NCBI GenBank assembly: GCA_033060915.1
Contig: CM065393.1
Location: forward strand, 7,072,501-7,136,500
Direction of reading: 5' to 3'
DNA from: Euryodendron excelsum
Taxonomy: Eukaryota; Streptophyta; Magnoliopsida; Ericales; Pentaphylacaceae
Length of the DNA: 64,000 bases
Shown piece by piece: positions 20,831 to 33,093 of the stretch; the first letter of the stretch is position 1, and every line of letters starts with the position of its first letter. The notes under the pieces are model-generated. The model was given only the letters and a program-made list of their open reading frames with translations. It was not told where the DNA came from and ran no database searches. Position numbers and translations under genes: made by a program.

Positions 20831-20994
20831 GATGGTCTTTACAGCTTCAATTGGGCCTTGTGAGTTGGAGAAGCGATTAGCTGACTAGATTAGAGTTCGA
20901 AAGAGCAGTCTTGAGCCCGTATGCATTGTGATGTTTGAAAACTGGATCCGGTCGGGCCAGAGATTGGCGAGCTGGCAAAAATGGGGTGCTCACA

Positions 20995-22169
20995 CTTACA
21001 TCTTTGATTTAGAATAAATAAATCATGTATAATGATAACACAATCAAGTATCTATCTTGAATTAAAAGATGTAAATCATGTGTACCGATGATATAATGAA
21101 ATATCTATTTTGTTAAGCAAAATAATCAAGAAAAATCATTGTAGACAGGGTGGGAAATGATTTTATACGAATATAAATCCAATCATTGGTTAATCAGGCC
21201 TCTCGTTCTTCTATTCTACAAGATTATGTTGGAATGTGCAAAGAATTGTATTAATTTTGTTTCAGTACCTTTTCTCCTATAGATACAAATTTCAGTCATT
21301 TAAATAGAATATGGTCCAAACTTGAGGTTAAACGACATGATTTTGAGGATACAATTAAAAATCAGGGGGATTAGCCACCATTATTTTCTTCTTTTTTGGC
21401 ACAGTGTACTAGTCTGTAAGGAGTCATATAGTAATAGAATGAGTGCTCTTGGTATCATATACTCCTTTAATATAGTTATACAAAAAATTATGGGAATAAA
21501 TTAACACTGCTTCTTCTTCATCAGCTGCAAAATCTCCCAAATGAAACGAAAATGGTAGAAGAAGATTAGGTTTATTTAAATCAACAGCAGATATTTGAAC
21601 TAGCCTCCATCCCTTGATAATGTATGTTAGAGGCTCTTTCGAGCACTAGAAATGCACTTCCCAATTTTATCACTGTTTGACATGAAAAGCCAATGGGTTG
21701 CTGGCTATCAAATGACATTCAAGTTTCTTATTTTCCCATTCTTTCTAATACTTAATTTTAACTCATAGTCATTGTGAAAAAAATAATGGAAGAATAAAAA
21801 ACAAAGTCAATGAATAGAACTCATATCACAGTGAGGCATGCAACATACTTCCTAATTGGAAGGGCTCAATAGAGGGTGCCATATGAATAAGCAAACGTGT
21901 TATTGTATAAACAGGTTTAATTATCCGGAGGGTACATGGCCAATTGTTTCGTTTAAAACAAAATAAAAAATAAACCTTATATATTTAATCCCAAAATTCG
22001 TTCATCTAATTTGGTTCCCATTATATACGAACCTGAAATTTTATGACTAGCCCGAAACCTTGTACAGAATACAGACGCACATATCTAAACCTTTCTGATC
22101 ACTACCTAGAAATTAAGGAGGTGCCAGTGGTTTCAATTGGCCATGGAATTTTACAATTTTCTCAGTGAT

Positions 22170-22210
<41 letters not shown>

Positions 22211-23901
22211 TATACAGGGTGAAAGAAAGAGCCAAGGGCAACTGGAGTACCTTTTTAGATGATTCGATCAGTGGATGTCTAGCACCTTTAAAGACTTCAT
22301 AATCGTATGGTCCTGCATGAGCAAAGAAGGGACAAGCGTGTCGCAGATACGAGGCAGGCAACTATTATTCCTAGCAATCCAATTCTCCCCGGAAGACTAA
22401 AAAGTAATATATTGTTCATTGCTATATAATGACCATCAGTGTGCAAGTTTAGACAGCTGTGGATTTTCGATGTTATGTGACGTGCCACACAGCTGAAATT
22501 AGCCAGATCATTGCTTCAAACATTTCTGGAAATTAAGTGCATTGGAACCAACAAATGTAATGAACAAAAATGGATGTGAAGGAAGTATCAAGCTCACTTG
22601 TTATCAACACTTTTGTCATTGCTCTCTCTCCTGCACTAAATAAACCAACAAAAGAAGTATATGCATAACGAATAGCAATAAAACATACAAATCGCAATGT
22701 CATAAAGTTTTTAAATCTCACTACTTTCCAGAAATGCTAGGGTGGCCACATGCATTTGTGACACCTAGTTGTGAGCTTCATCTACCAGATTTGTGTACCA
22801 TGTCATAAAGTTTTAAATCCCTAAGCTATGCATATATTTTGTGTATCTAATATCCCACATATACCCTTGTAAAAACTCAATGAAAACCATCCTTTGCACA
22901 TGTAAATATAGATTGTGAGAGCTCCCCATTCTCATCCACCAACCACCTATACCATAGCACTAGACATGCCGTGCAGTCAATGGTATTTTTGGTAGCACCG
23001 TTAAGTCTACAGAGACTTACATGAGAAGAAGAGAGCCAAATGTAGCAAGGACCAACTTGCGGAGAAAACCTAGTGCAAGTACAAGGCTTCAAGGCAAACG
23101 TCGGCAAGTCATCCCTGGCTGCAATCAACTCCCTACCTCTTCATGCAAGACTCTTAGGACAAGAAAACAATATATAGTTGTGAATGAAACTTCATTGTTT
23201 TACCCTTTTGATTCACACCTCTCAGTTCCTCTAATCCATGTCCTATAAGGCAATATTGTCACCATATAAATAGGCAGAGGCTGTTCATGTGTTGGAAATG
23301 CATATATTCTCATATATCGCGGTCGGACCAACTTTTTTGAAAGTAGCAACTGTCATGCCATCCTATGTAGAACGAGCACATGTAGATACTCAAAGCATCC
23401 CACATTCTAGCCATTGCAATCTAAACTTTTTCGCATCCTTTTAGTGCAACATAATTAGGTCTAACACGAGACTATTTACGGCCCTATTTTCTTTATACTG
23501 GGGCGCAGACGGTGTTGTTGAATGAAAATTCTTGTCTGATTGTTGTGGAAATAGAATCTTTTTGGAGATAATGGGGGGTTAGACTTTGTGGTGTGGTCTT
23601 GATTGAAAGAAGATATGTCAATTGGGAATGTGATACGGCAACAAGGATTAGTTCCTGAATGTTCTTGTTGAGCCACAAAAAAGTTTTGACTAGTCTTGGG
23701 CCACTATTGATTTCAAGTTTTTTAGCGATATCGTGGATGTGAAACTATGAGAATTTGGGAGTTGAATAGAGTTAACTAGCAGAATTGGTATAACACAAAC
23801 TTGAGAGTGGGAAGAGAAAAGCATGTTAACGAAATCCACAACTCTCCACAGTTTTTCTTATGAACTTATTTTTTTGTTTGAAAAAATGAAGAAAGCTAAA
23901 A
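20995..23901. other. unassigned sequence between elements
   Basis: About 2.9 kb with more ordinary base composition than its surroundings. Short frames on both strands (for example 22877-23128 minus and 23021-23248 plus) show no domain I recognise. A CT microsatellite lies at 22170-22210. It is the likely target of the element to its left and of the chromovirus to its right (TTGAT duplication at 23902-23906), so it may be older low-copy DNA. Confidence 0.4.
22170..22210. repeat. (CT)n microsatellite
   Basis: A CT run of about 40 bp with one TTTCT interruption. Confidence 0.9.
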
Positions 23902-23906
23902 TTGAT
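23902..23906. repeat. target-site duplication TTGAT (left)
   Basis: TTGAT precedes the terminal TGTCACGCCCC of the chromovirus and recurs at 31657-31661. Confidence 0.9.
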
Positions 23907-25316
23907 TGTCACGCCCCACCATCCGGCCTATAGGTAATGTAAATATCATTTGAACGTTTCAACATTTCAAAACATAGTATCATAAGAAGAGATGCAACAT
24001 AATATTATTCTTGATATAGCACTTCATAGCTTGTCGTGAAGCATTTGAACCTATCATGGTTCTCGGTTTAAAACATAAGTGTGCTATAACCCGACATATG
24101 AACTAGGCTCCATAGTAACCTTGTAGGTCATATTTTAAGCCAGAGACCTCTCCTAACATAGATAGTTTATTTCTTGTCCCCTATCGCAGGACTATTGGGC
24201 TAGATTAAGATCTTGCCACAAGAAAATCCGAGTTGGCACCATACATTGAAAACTTAGCATCTCTTTCATTTAAACATTATAGTCCATGGTTTTCATTCAT
24301 AACATAAATATAACTTGCATGCATTTGAGATGTGACATTAGTAATTGAACATAACATTGATGCAATGAAATATATGAAAAACATTCATGATATAGAAGTG
24401 AGCTTAAAATATTTGAAAAATAATAGAATTTTAATCATGATATATCGTTACTCATCTCTATCCAATGAATGAGTGTTAAACAAGGTGTTCCTACACAAAA
24501 TGCACATAGAAAAATAGAAAGATCAATACAAGATTTTAAGGTAAAGCGGTAACACATAAACTGAGACGAACGCCTAAATGGGCCGTTCGAACGGTAGGCC
24601 AAAAATGGCCAACCAAGAAAAACATGCTCTCGGGCTATCGAACGCCCAGATGGGCTGTTCGAACACCAAGCCAAAAATGGAGTTCCACAAGCCATTCGAA
24701 TGCCAAGCTACTCTGCCCCACCATTTGAACGCCATATCGAGCATTCGAACGTGCCTGCTGCGCAACAGTAGAAATTCAAACCAAAAACTCTCCAATCTCT
24801 ACCAAAATGCAACCAAACTCTCCCAACCACAAAAGAACTTGAAAAAAAACCTAAGAACATCACAATAACTTAAAATAGGGGAGAAAGAACAACCAAAACG
24901 AAGGGATCTGGAGAAAGAATTCGAAACCCTAACATGTTCTCAAATTGGGGGTTTTCTCAACTCCAACCCCAACTCAAACCCCAACCCTCAACAATGAGTT
25001 TCAAGCTCTCTAAATCAAAGTGATTGGGACCCAAAGGTCCCCCCAAACTCAACAACAATACTTCTTGATGTATATACAATTACTCAACAAGATGGATACA
25101 TATACATACAAAATTACAAGGGTGAAGGGTTATCTCTCTTCAAGTTTGGTTAAGTCTTCAAATGGCTTCAATCCCTTCCTTACCCCGTGAGCTTAAGTTA
25201 CAACACAAGGTGTTATTGGTCATTTTTAACCCAAATGATTAATAACTAACACCAAAAAAATTACAAACACTAGAAATTCACATCAATTTTAATAAATATA
25301 GGTTCGGGATATTACA
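23907..25316 (-). mobile_element. 3' LTR of chromovirus (1410 bp, with internal deletions)
   Basis: Matches 29252-31656 in order but lacks about 0.5 kb (counterpart of about 29277-29787), about 0.35 kb (counterpart of about 30430-30780) and a shorter stretch near 25185. Terminal TGTAATATCCC on the minus strand abuts the PPT. Confidence 0.9.
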
Positions 25317-25330
25317 TCCTTCCCCTCTTA
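25317..25330 (-). promoter_or_regulatory. polypurine tract of chromovirus
   Basis: On the minus strand AAGAGGGGAAGGA lies directly before the 3' LTR start TGTAATATCCC. Confidence 0.85.
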
Positions 25331-25384
25331 AATAAGTTTGGTCCCCAAACTTGATACAAGCTATCATTTAAACAAAAAGGAATA

Positions 25385-25809
25385 ACGCTCCTAGATCTCG
25401 TCTTCACGTTCCCAGTGGATTCCTCCCCAGTGTGGTTCTACCATAAAACTCGTACCAATAAAATGATCTTATTCCTAAGAACTTGGTCATGGCAATCAAA
25501 AATCTCTATCGGTCTCTTAACATAGCTTAAATCTTCATTCACGACCAAAGGATAGTGATCAATCACGTGCGTGGGCTCTTGAACATACCTCCGTAGCATC
25601 GAAACATGAAAGACATTATGAACTTGCGAAAGTTTCAGAGGAAGAGCAATACGATAAGCAATGGATCCAACCCGTTCAAGAACTTCCAATGGTCTGATGT
25701 AACTTGGACTAAGCTTTCCCTTCTTGCCAAAATAATTTATCCCCTTAGAAGAAGATACCTTCAAGAACACATAGCTCCCTTTATCAAATTCTAAGTCCCG
25801 CCTTCGCAC
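25385..25809 (-). pseudogene. integrase C-terminal domain / chromodomain-like remnant
   Basis: The frame holds the gypsy integrase C-terminal motif (RRRDLEFDKGSYVFLKVSS, KGKLSPSYIRP, HNVFHVSMLRRYV) and then the start of a chromodomain-type tail (PIEIFDCHDQVLRNK, VLW). After 25438 the tail is broken by stops and frame changes. The zinc-binding HHCC part and the DDE catalytic core, usually just upstream, are absent. In an intact element this part binds DNA and may steer integration to chromatin. Confidence 0.85.
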
Positions 25810-25993
25810 GTCTGCATAACTCTTTTGGCAACTTTGAGCAACTTGTAGTCATTGCTAAATGATCTTGATGTATATTCGAAACTCATAATCAACTTATGAA
25901 CTTTAAAGCTCTATCATGCAAGGTGAAGTCAGGCTTCAGATTCATTCCCATCTCTTCATAGATCTTCCACAAGTAAGGATCTTTAGGTTGCCA

Positions 25994-26647
25994 TTACTTC
26001 ACAACTTCTATCAACGCTGGTTGGGTGATCATGGTGGTAAAAATCATATTGGTACCTGGTGCAACACTATTAATCTCCAATCTCTCTAAATCAAGGAGCA
26101 AGGGCCGCCAAAAAGTGACAAGACATGTTAGGTTAGCGGTAGATTTCCAACTCAAGGCATTGGCCACCACATTGGCCTTGCCCGGATGGTATTGAATGAG
26201 AATGTTGTAGTCCTTGATCAACTCGAGCCATCTTCCCTATCTTATGTTTAGCTCCTTCTATGTGAAAAGGTATTTCAAACTGTTGTGGTCAGTGAAGGTC
26301 TCACATGTGAGTCCGTACAAGTAGTGGCACCAAATCTTTAAAGCAAACACCACCACTGCAAATTCAAGATTATGGGTCGAGTAGTTCTTCTCATATGGTC
26401 TTAATTGTCTTGAGGCATATGCAATCACCTTACCATGTTGCATTAAGACGTCTCCCAGTCCTCTATGCGAAGTGTCACTGTAGATGGAAAAACTGTCAGT
26501 CCCGGTAGGCAAGGCTAGAATTGGTACGGACACCAATCGGTTCTTCAATTCTTGAAAACACTGTTCCCTCTTCTTGTTCCATTCAAATAGTGTGTTCTTT
26601 CGAGTGAGCTGTGTTAGAGGAGTTGCAATTTTGGAGAAGTCCTTCAT
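25994..26647 (-). pseudogene. RNase H domain of chromovirus pol
   Basis: Contains the gypsy RT-RNase H linker ([17 protein letters not shown]), the first acidic motif IYSDTS, then [22 protein letters not shown], the [10 protein letters not shown] motif and [16 protein letters not shown]. The usual third motif DALS reads NALS. One stop (near 26255) separates two frames. It would degrade the RNA strand during reverse transcription. Order and spacing are normal for Ty3/gypsy. Confidence 0.9.
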
Positions 26648-27312
26648 AAATCTTCAATAATACCTAACTAAGCCCATAAAACTTTTGACTTCGGTTACAT
26701 TCGTCGATTTTGGCCAGTTTATAATGGCTTCCACCTTCAAAGGATCAACGGACACTCCATCCATACTGAAGATGTGTCCCAGAAATGCTACACTTGGCAG
26801 TCAAAATTTACACTTTTCAATTTAGCATACAGCCTCCTGTCTCGCAGAGTTTGGAGGACCATCCTCAAGTGGTACTCATGATCTGCATGACTCTTAGATT
26901 ACACCAAAATATCATCAATAAACACAACAACAAAGTCTTTAAGAAAGGGTTTGACAACCCGATTCATCAAATCCATGAATGCTGCAGGTGCATTAGTAAC
27001 TCCAAACGGCATAACTAGAAATTCGTAGTGACCATATCTGGTTCAGAAAGCCGTCTTCTCTACATCGCTTGCCTTGACCTTTAGTCGGTGATAACGCAAC
27101 CTTAGGTCAATTTTCAAAAATACTCGTGCTCCCTGTAGTTGATCAAACAAATCATCCACCCTTGACAATGGATACTTATTCTTAATGGTAACCTTGCTCA
27201 ATTCCTTGTAGTCAATGCATAATCTCATGGTTCCATCCCTTTTTTTTACAAATAACACCGGAGCACCCTAAGGTGAGACACTAGGAGGAATGAATCCCTT
27301 TTCTAACAAGTC
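26648..27312 (-). pseudogene. reverse transcriptase domain of chromovirus pol
   Basis: Recognisable motifs in order: [37 protein letters not shown], the first catalytic motif [22 protein letters not shown] and the FIDD catalytic box (26911-26922). Stops interrupt it, including one three residues after FIDD where ILVYSK is expected (26899-26901) and one where Trp is expected before GAPVLF. Catalytic aspartates are still encoded, but the frame is dead. Confidence 0.92.
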
Positions 27313-27960
27313 TTAGAGTTGGACCTTCAACTCCTTCAACTCTAAATGGGACATACGGTAAGGAGCTTTGGAAATGGGTCTAGTACCCAGATTAAGGTCA
27401 ATGTGGAACTCAATCTCCCATTCCACCAAAGAACCATGTAGCTCATTAGGAAAGACATTGAGAAATTCCCAAATAACATGGATGTCTTCCAAGGGTGGTG
27501 GGAAAACGTGTGTGTCAAAAACGCTACACAAGAATGCATGATTCCCTTTTTGAATTAAACAACGTGCTGGCATAGATGAAATGGGATAGGGTGGAGGTAC
27601 AACACCAAATCCCTCAAATACAAGCCCTAAATGGGTAGAAGAATGAAACACGACTCGTTTAAGTTCACAATCAATGATAGCACGGTGAGAGGACAACCAA
27701 TCTATTCCTAAGATGACATCAAAGCGGTGGATTTCTAGAAGAATGAGGTTTACAAACATGGGCACATCGTTAACAAGAATTTTAGAAGAATTATAAATCC
27801 TATTACATAACTTTGAATCCCAGATGGCAACGATACTACCAAAGCATAATCAAGAGGTACCGGAGATGTATGCAAGTATTGAGCAAAAAGATATGAGACA
27901 AATGAGTGTGTGGAACCGGAATCAATAAGGACGTGTGCAAGTCAACCACAAATAGGGAGT
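27313..27960 (-). pseudogene. aspartic protease region of chromovirus pol
   Basis: The protease active-site motif LIDSGSTHSFVS is readable at 27894-27929. After a frame change the flap and C-terminal part follow (FDVILGIDWLSSHRAIIDC, 27650-27720), then the linker toward RT ending in PYRMSHLELKELK. A stop and a frameshift lie between the active-site motif and the ILGIDWL motif. Confidence 0.85.
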
Positions 27961-28099
27961 ATACCTGACACTACGGAGTTGGTAGCTGGGGTGTTTCCCA
28001 GTGTAAGTGCGAAAGCTCGGCCTTGCCATGGTTGATTCTCCCTTTTATTAGCTATAGATTGCTGAACTGAGGCTAAGGCTGATGATGATGCCCCAGATC

Positions 28100-29064
28100 C
28101 CTATGCTCTGTTCGTTTTCAGATAGTCCTTCACTTAGTGACCCCTCTAGCCACACCCGTAATAAGCCTTGCTTCCCAAACGACATGCGCCCTAATGCTTC
28201 TTCTGATAATTTTGGCACGTTGGTATCTCACTAGCTATGTTACCTCCTCGGCTAAAGGTATTCCCCCGTGGGGTAGATGAATTCCCCCTAGAAGATCCAG
28301 AACTTTGCCTCCTTGAACTTTGTCCCTTGCCTTGGTCACTTCCCGATCTCTTCTTGTTCTTTTCCTGATATTGGGATATTTCATCATTTGCCCTTTCGGC
28401 GATTGTTGCTTGTTGTACAACTTCTTGATGGGTCTTTAGTCGTAGTATGTCCACCTTGTTGAGGATGTTCCATCGCAATCTTGTCTCAAACTTCCTCACC
28501 TTAAAAGTCTCCGATGACATAATATGTGACGCATATCGCAATAGTTCCATGAATTTGGCATTGTACTCTGCCACAATCATATTCCCTTATGTCAAACCAA
28601 GGAACTCCGTAGTCTTCTGATCTTTGATAGTCTCAGGAAAGTATTCCACATTGAACACCTCTAGAAACCTAGGCCACAACCATAGTGGCTTCGTCGCTTT
28701 CTTCAATTTCCACCAAACAAGTGCAGCTCTCTCAAATGTAAAGGTGGCAAAAGTCACTTTTTGTTCATTTGTGCAAGGTAGCAGCTCGAACACCCTCTCA
28801 ATTCCAAAAAAGCCAAGACTTCGCGACCTTTGGGTCGGGAGTTCCCTAAAAAGTTGGAGGTTTCAATTGTTGAAACTACTTAATGGTAGTATGTGCCACT
28901 ACTTCTCCTCTTGGTGCCTGCGCTGCTGGGTGTTCTGGTGCATTGGCGATAATGCTATGAGTATCTTGGACCACATGGACAAGTCCAGCCAAAATCCTTT
29001 CTATGCGATCAATTCGGTCTTCGGGCTCTCCGGTCCCCCTATAACCACCTCTTCTCGGCAGCAT
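28100..29064 (-). pseudogene. gag of chromovirus
   Basis: Three frame pieces, 29064-28876, 28793-28587 and 28580-28191, give the retrotransposon gag pattern: an IDRIERILAGL start, then FTFERAALVWW, FLEVFNVEYFPETI and MIVAEYNAKFMELLRYA. A basic Ser/Arg/Gly-rich tail leads to a worn zinc knuckle with readable YYGCG and GH parts near 28150. It would form the particle and bind RNA. Stops and shifts inactivate it. Confidence 0.88.
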
Positions 29065-29237
29065 AGTTAACTATATGTGCATAAACAAAATGTTAAATAT
29101 TCAACATAGCAATACAAGTATTACACCTTGGCATGTCATTATACACATAGTTTACATATATACGCGCATAGCACATACTCAAGTCAAACCTAGAATTCTA
29201 TCTAGACTCGACTTAATATTACGGTGTCAACTTATAA

Positions 29238-29248
29238 CTCTGATACCA
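29238..29248 (-). promoter_or_regulatory. primer-binding site for initiator tRNA-Met
   Basis: TGGTATCAGAG on the minus strand, three bases after the 5' LTR end TGTGACA, is the standard plant tRNA-iMet primer site. Confidence 0.92.
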
Positions 29249-29251
29249 CGC

Positions 29252-31656
29252 TGTCACACCCTACCACCCAGCCTATACGGATTTAGGGTACATGACCGGC
29301 TAGTAGCAAGGCTACTCAAGGCCACATTACATAAATTGATTGATTACTTGTGTATAATCATTTAGAATGATGCATAATTGTGAAAAATAAAATTTTTGAT
29401 AACTTGAAAACATAATCTATGTCATACATGGCAGAGCTGTGTCTAATCCAAAACATAACATACATATGGGCCTAATCGAGGCCCACCAAGGTTATAACAT
29501 TTATACCATTACAAAACATTGGGGTCTAGCCCTTAAACATATTACAAAACATAGGCCCATGGGCCATAGCTCAAGATCCATATATGGCCTCGTTCTAAGG
29601 CCTCCCGGATTGGCTACCTGAAAACCATTTGAGAAAACGTAAGCTAATGCTTAGTGAATGACAATTATGCATAAGCCAGAAAATATCATGGACTAGCAAT
29701 TATATCCAACGTATAAAACTAGACAACCATTTATGCATAAGGATATAAACTTTTAAACGTACAAAGTGGATGCTTGGAATTCATAGGTAACGTAAACATC
29801 ATTTGAACGTTTCAACATTTCAAAACATGGTATCGTAAGAAGAGATGCAACTTAACATTATTCTTGATATAGCATTTCATAGCTTATCATAAAGTATTTG
29901 AACATATCATGGTTCCCGGTTTAAAACATAAGTGTGCTACAACCCGACATATGAGCTAGGCTCCATAGTAACCTTGTAGGTCATACTAAGGCTCTTTAGG
30001 CCAAGGACGTCTCCTAACATAAATAGTTTATTTCATGTCCCTTATTGTAGGACTATCAGGCTAGATTAAGGTCTTTCCACGAGAAGACCACCCGAGTTGG
30101 CACCATACATTGGAAACTTAGCATATCTTTTATTTAAACATTATAGTCCATGGTTTTCATTCATAACATAAATATAACTTGCATGCATTTGAGATATGAC
30201 ATTTATAATTAAACAAAACATTGATGCATTAAAATATATGGAAAACATTCATGATATAGAAGTGAGCTTAAAACATTTGAAAAATAATAGAGTTTTACTC
30301 ATGGTATATCGTTACTCACCACTATCCAATGAATGAGTGTTAAACAAGGTGTTCCTACACAAAATGCACATAGAAGTATAGAAACATCAATACAAGATTT
30401 TAAGGCAAAGTGGTAACACATAAATCGAGACTAAGCACATAAGTCTCCCAATCCCGACTCATCAACACCTCACTCTCACAACGGAAGAACGATACTAATC
30501 TCAAGGGTAAAACCCTAACATAAAACGAGAACATAAAGTTGAGGGTGAAGAAGTTGGGCCTCGTGAAATACGGGCTAATATTTTGGAAAACAAGATTTTC
30601 GGCATAAACTTGGGTAAATTTTAAAACCCAATATCTCAAAATTTATAAGGAGTTAGGGTACAAACTTTACAAGGATGAAAAGGTATATGAGTCTACTATC
30701 TAACACTTTAAACAGTGCTTAAAACTAAGTTTTCTAGAGCAAGTTGTGACTAAATTGCAAAACAAGCTCAAAAAGATCCAACGATTTGAACACCCAAATA
30801 GGTCGTTTGAACAGTAGGCCAAAAATGGCCAACCAAGAAAAACATGCTCTCTGGCCATTTGAATGCCCAGATGGGCTGTTCGAACGCCAGGCCAAAAATG
30901 GGGGTTCTTGCCCAGGGCTGTTCGAACGCCCACCTGGGCCGTTCGAATGCCAAGCCACTTGCCCCACTATTCGAACGCCTTTGCTGCGTAGCAGCAGAAA
31001 TTCAAACAAAAAACTCTCCAATCTCTATCAAAATGCAACCAAACTCTCCTGACCACAAAAGAACTTGAAAGAGAACCCAAGAACATCACAACAACTCAAA
31101 ATAGGGAAGAAAGAACAACCAAAACGAAGGGATCTAGAGAAAGAATTTGAAACCCTAACATGTTCTCAAATTGGGGGTTTTCTCAACCCTAACCCCAACC
31201 CTCAACAATGAGCTTCAAGCTCCCTAAATCAAAGTGATTGGGACCCACGGGTCCCCCCAAACTCAACAACAACACTCCTAGATGCATATACACAATTACT
31301 CAACAAGATGGATAAATATACATACAAAATTACAAGGGTGAAGGCTTACCTCTTTTCAAGCTTGGTTAAGTCTTCAAATGGCTTCAATCTCTTCCTTCAC
31401 CTCTCCTTCAAACTCTTCTTTCCTCAATCTCCCCTTCTCTCTTTCTCTCTCTCTAAACCGGTTGTGTGTATGTATACATGAGTGTATAAGAGTGACACAC
31501 ATGGGAATAATCTTATGTCTCATCCCATGGGCTTAAGTTACAACACAAACTCTTATTGGTCATTTTTTACCCAAGTGATGTAATAACTAACATTAAAAAA
31601 TTACAAACACTAGAAATTCACATCAATTTAAATAAATAGAGGTCTGGGATATTACA
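29252..31656 (-). mobile_element. 5' LTR of chromovirus (2405 bp)
   Basis: Starts TGTAATATCCC at 31656 and ends GGTGTGACA at 29252 on the minus strand. It is the longer of the two copies and keeps the segments lost from the 3' copy. It contains a block of GTTCGAAC/GCCC-TGGGC hairpins at about 30785-30985 and a CT-rich run near 31438. Confidence 0.9.
30785..30985. repeat. hairpin-bearing repeat block in chromovirus LTR
   Basis: Repeated TTTGAACxCCC-A-xTGGGC-GTTCGAAC modules. The clearest, 30924-30944, pairs GAACGCCCA with TGGGCCGTTC with one bulge. The counterpart in the other LTR is 24570-24760. Confidence 0.6.
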
Positions 31657-32058
31657 TTGATAGGTTACCCCGAAACTTTTGAGACATTTTTATTTTTATT
31701 TTTTTAGTTCTCCTACGGTAAACACTTCTAAAACCTAACGGCTTCTATGTAATGGGTATAGATTCTTTTGGAAGTGGTCATAATTACAACTCAAATTGCG
31801 GTTTCTACAGCCTTCTCTATGAGATCAATTGGCTCCACTATGGGAGAGTAAGGGCTTTGAAAATGACCTAAATGGTTGTGGTTGTAACCTCAACCAATGC
31901 TTTTATCAATAAATTCTTTTATTTTATAGCTCAGAATGCTTTTATTTTAACACCTGCTATGATTCACTTCTAAATGTACACTCAAGAGCAAGTGGTCATG
32001 TTGTAGTTTTACCGGTAAGGATTGGTTATCGTACTGCCAAGGGATCTACAACAATATA

Positions 32059-32090
32059 GTTGTAAGCACAACAACAATATTGCTTACAAC
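32059..32090. repeat. inverted repeat, 10-bp arms
   Basis: GTTGTAAGCA at 32059-32068 and TGCTTACAAC at 32081-32090 are perfect complements with a 12-nt loop. ACAACAATATAGTTGTAAGCA occurs again just downstream (about 32086-32106). Confidence 0.7.
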
Positions 32091-33093
32091 AATATAGTTG
32101 TAAGCAAAAGCAAGTTAACACACAATTAAATTCAATTGCAAAATAGGAGAAAATCAACCATAAGTAATCAAAATAAGACTGAAAATCTTTTGGGGGTTTT
32201 GAGTTGGTTGGTGAACTACACTAAACAATTGACATGGAAAGTAAATGACAATTAACACTAAACTAAAGGAATTAAAGCGACTTGACTCTACTACTTAGAA
32301 CACTATGAATTGACAATGAATCAAATAATACTTCATGAACATTAACTACTAGAAAGAGAAATTAGAGAAGAAATCAATTCAACCTAATTGAAGTATATTC
32401 AATCAAAGCAAACAACAAGAAATTCAAGTAGAGATAAAAATGAATTGGATGCAATTGATTCAACTCATCAATTCATGCAATGGAATTTGTAGAGAGTCCA
32501 ATTTGACTCAAATTAAGGATCCCTTCCATGGAACCTTGATTTGGAAGATATGGCTATGAAAACCTTGATTTGTTCTATAATTGGAGTTAGATTCATAAGG
32601 AATTATTGTTCCTTGAGAGAAAATCACAAGTTCATAAACCATGATTATAATCCCAAGAGTTTTAAGTGAGAATCAACTCAAATTAGAGAAGAATAAACAA
32701 ATCTAAATATATTCAATCAAGATCATGAACTTCCCTTCAAATCCCATGCAATCCTTGATGAATCTTCGTAGTTGCATCCAATTGAGAAGCTTAGTTGGCC
32801 ATTTCCATGAAGATAAGCATGTAAAAGATGAAAGAAAGCATGAATAACAATAGATCTGGAACTTAATTGCTGCGATTGAGTGTTTGGCTTTAAGAAAAAT
32901 GAAAAAAATATGCAAATAAAGTTAAGGAGAATACAAGAACTAAGACTTTAAGACTTTTTCTCTTTAAAAACTATCTTAAAAGCTCTCCAAAATAACTCTC
33001 CCCCTCCAAAATCATCATACTTTTCCTTTTATAGCCCACATGGTGCGGCCAAAATAGATACAAAAATGTATTTATAATTCAATTACAAAACCC

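Larger units (their letters stand above)
11002..20994 (-). mobile_element. 5' LTR (subfamily 2, about 5.06 kb) of minus-strand Ogre/Tat-like element, split by a solo LTR
   Basis: On the minus strand the LTR begins TGTGAGCACCCC at 20994 and ends GGGCACGACA at 11002, two bases before the tRNA-Arg primer site. Bases 12614-17551 are a later insertion with its target duplication; the rest sums to about 5.06 kb. It aligns in reverse with the pieces of the LTR at 37163-54564. For example, GCCTCGATCAT near 19645 matches the flank of the insertion at 37946, and the CCTAGG-rich repeat at 17680-18020 matches 44690-45070. Flanking bases at the 5' end are CTTAC (20995-20999); the partner duplication is lost. 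Confidence 0.85.
23907..31656 (-). mobile_element. chromovirus-like Ty3/gypsy retrotransposon, complete outline but integrase-deleted (7750 bp)
   Basis: Outer ends are TGTCACGCCC and GATATTACA, with perfect TTGAT duplications. On the minus strand the order is: 5' LTR (31656-29252), PBS complementary to initiator tRNA-Met, gag, protease, reverse transcriptase, RNase H, a short integrase C-terminal piece, PPT, 3' LTR (25316-23907). All frames are broken. About 0.9 kb that should encode the integrase zinc finger and DDE core is missing between about 25810 and 25990, so this copy could not integrate by itself. The Tekay/Del-type placement rests on LTR ends, PBS and the chromodomain-like C-terminal tail. 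Confidence 0.93.

Noticed and set aside
22877..23248. Possible host gene on either strand in the unassigned region
   Set aside because: Two overlapping short frames on opposite strands with no recognisable domain or splice-consistent extension.
29075..29621. Plus-strand open frames near the chromovirus 5' LTR
   Set aside because: They lie over the PBS and LTR of a minus-strand element and are shadows without domains.
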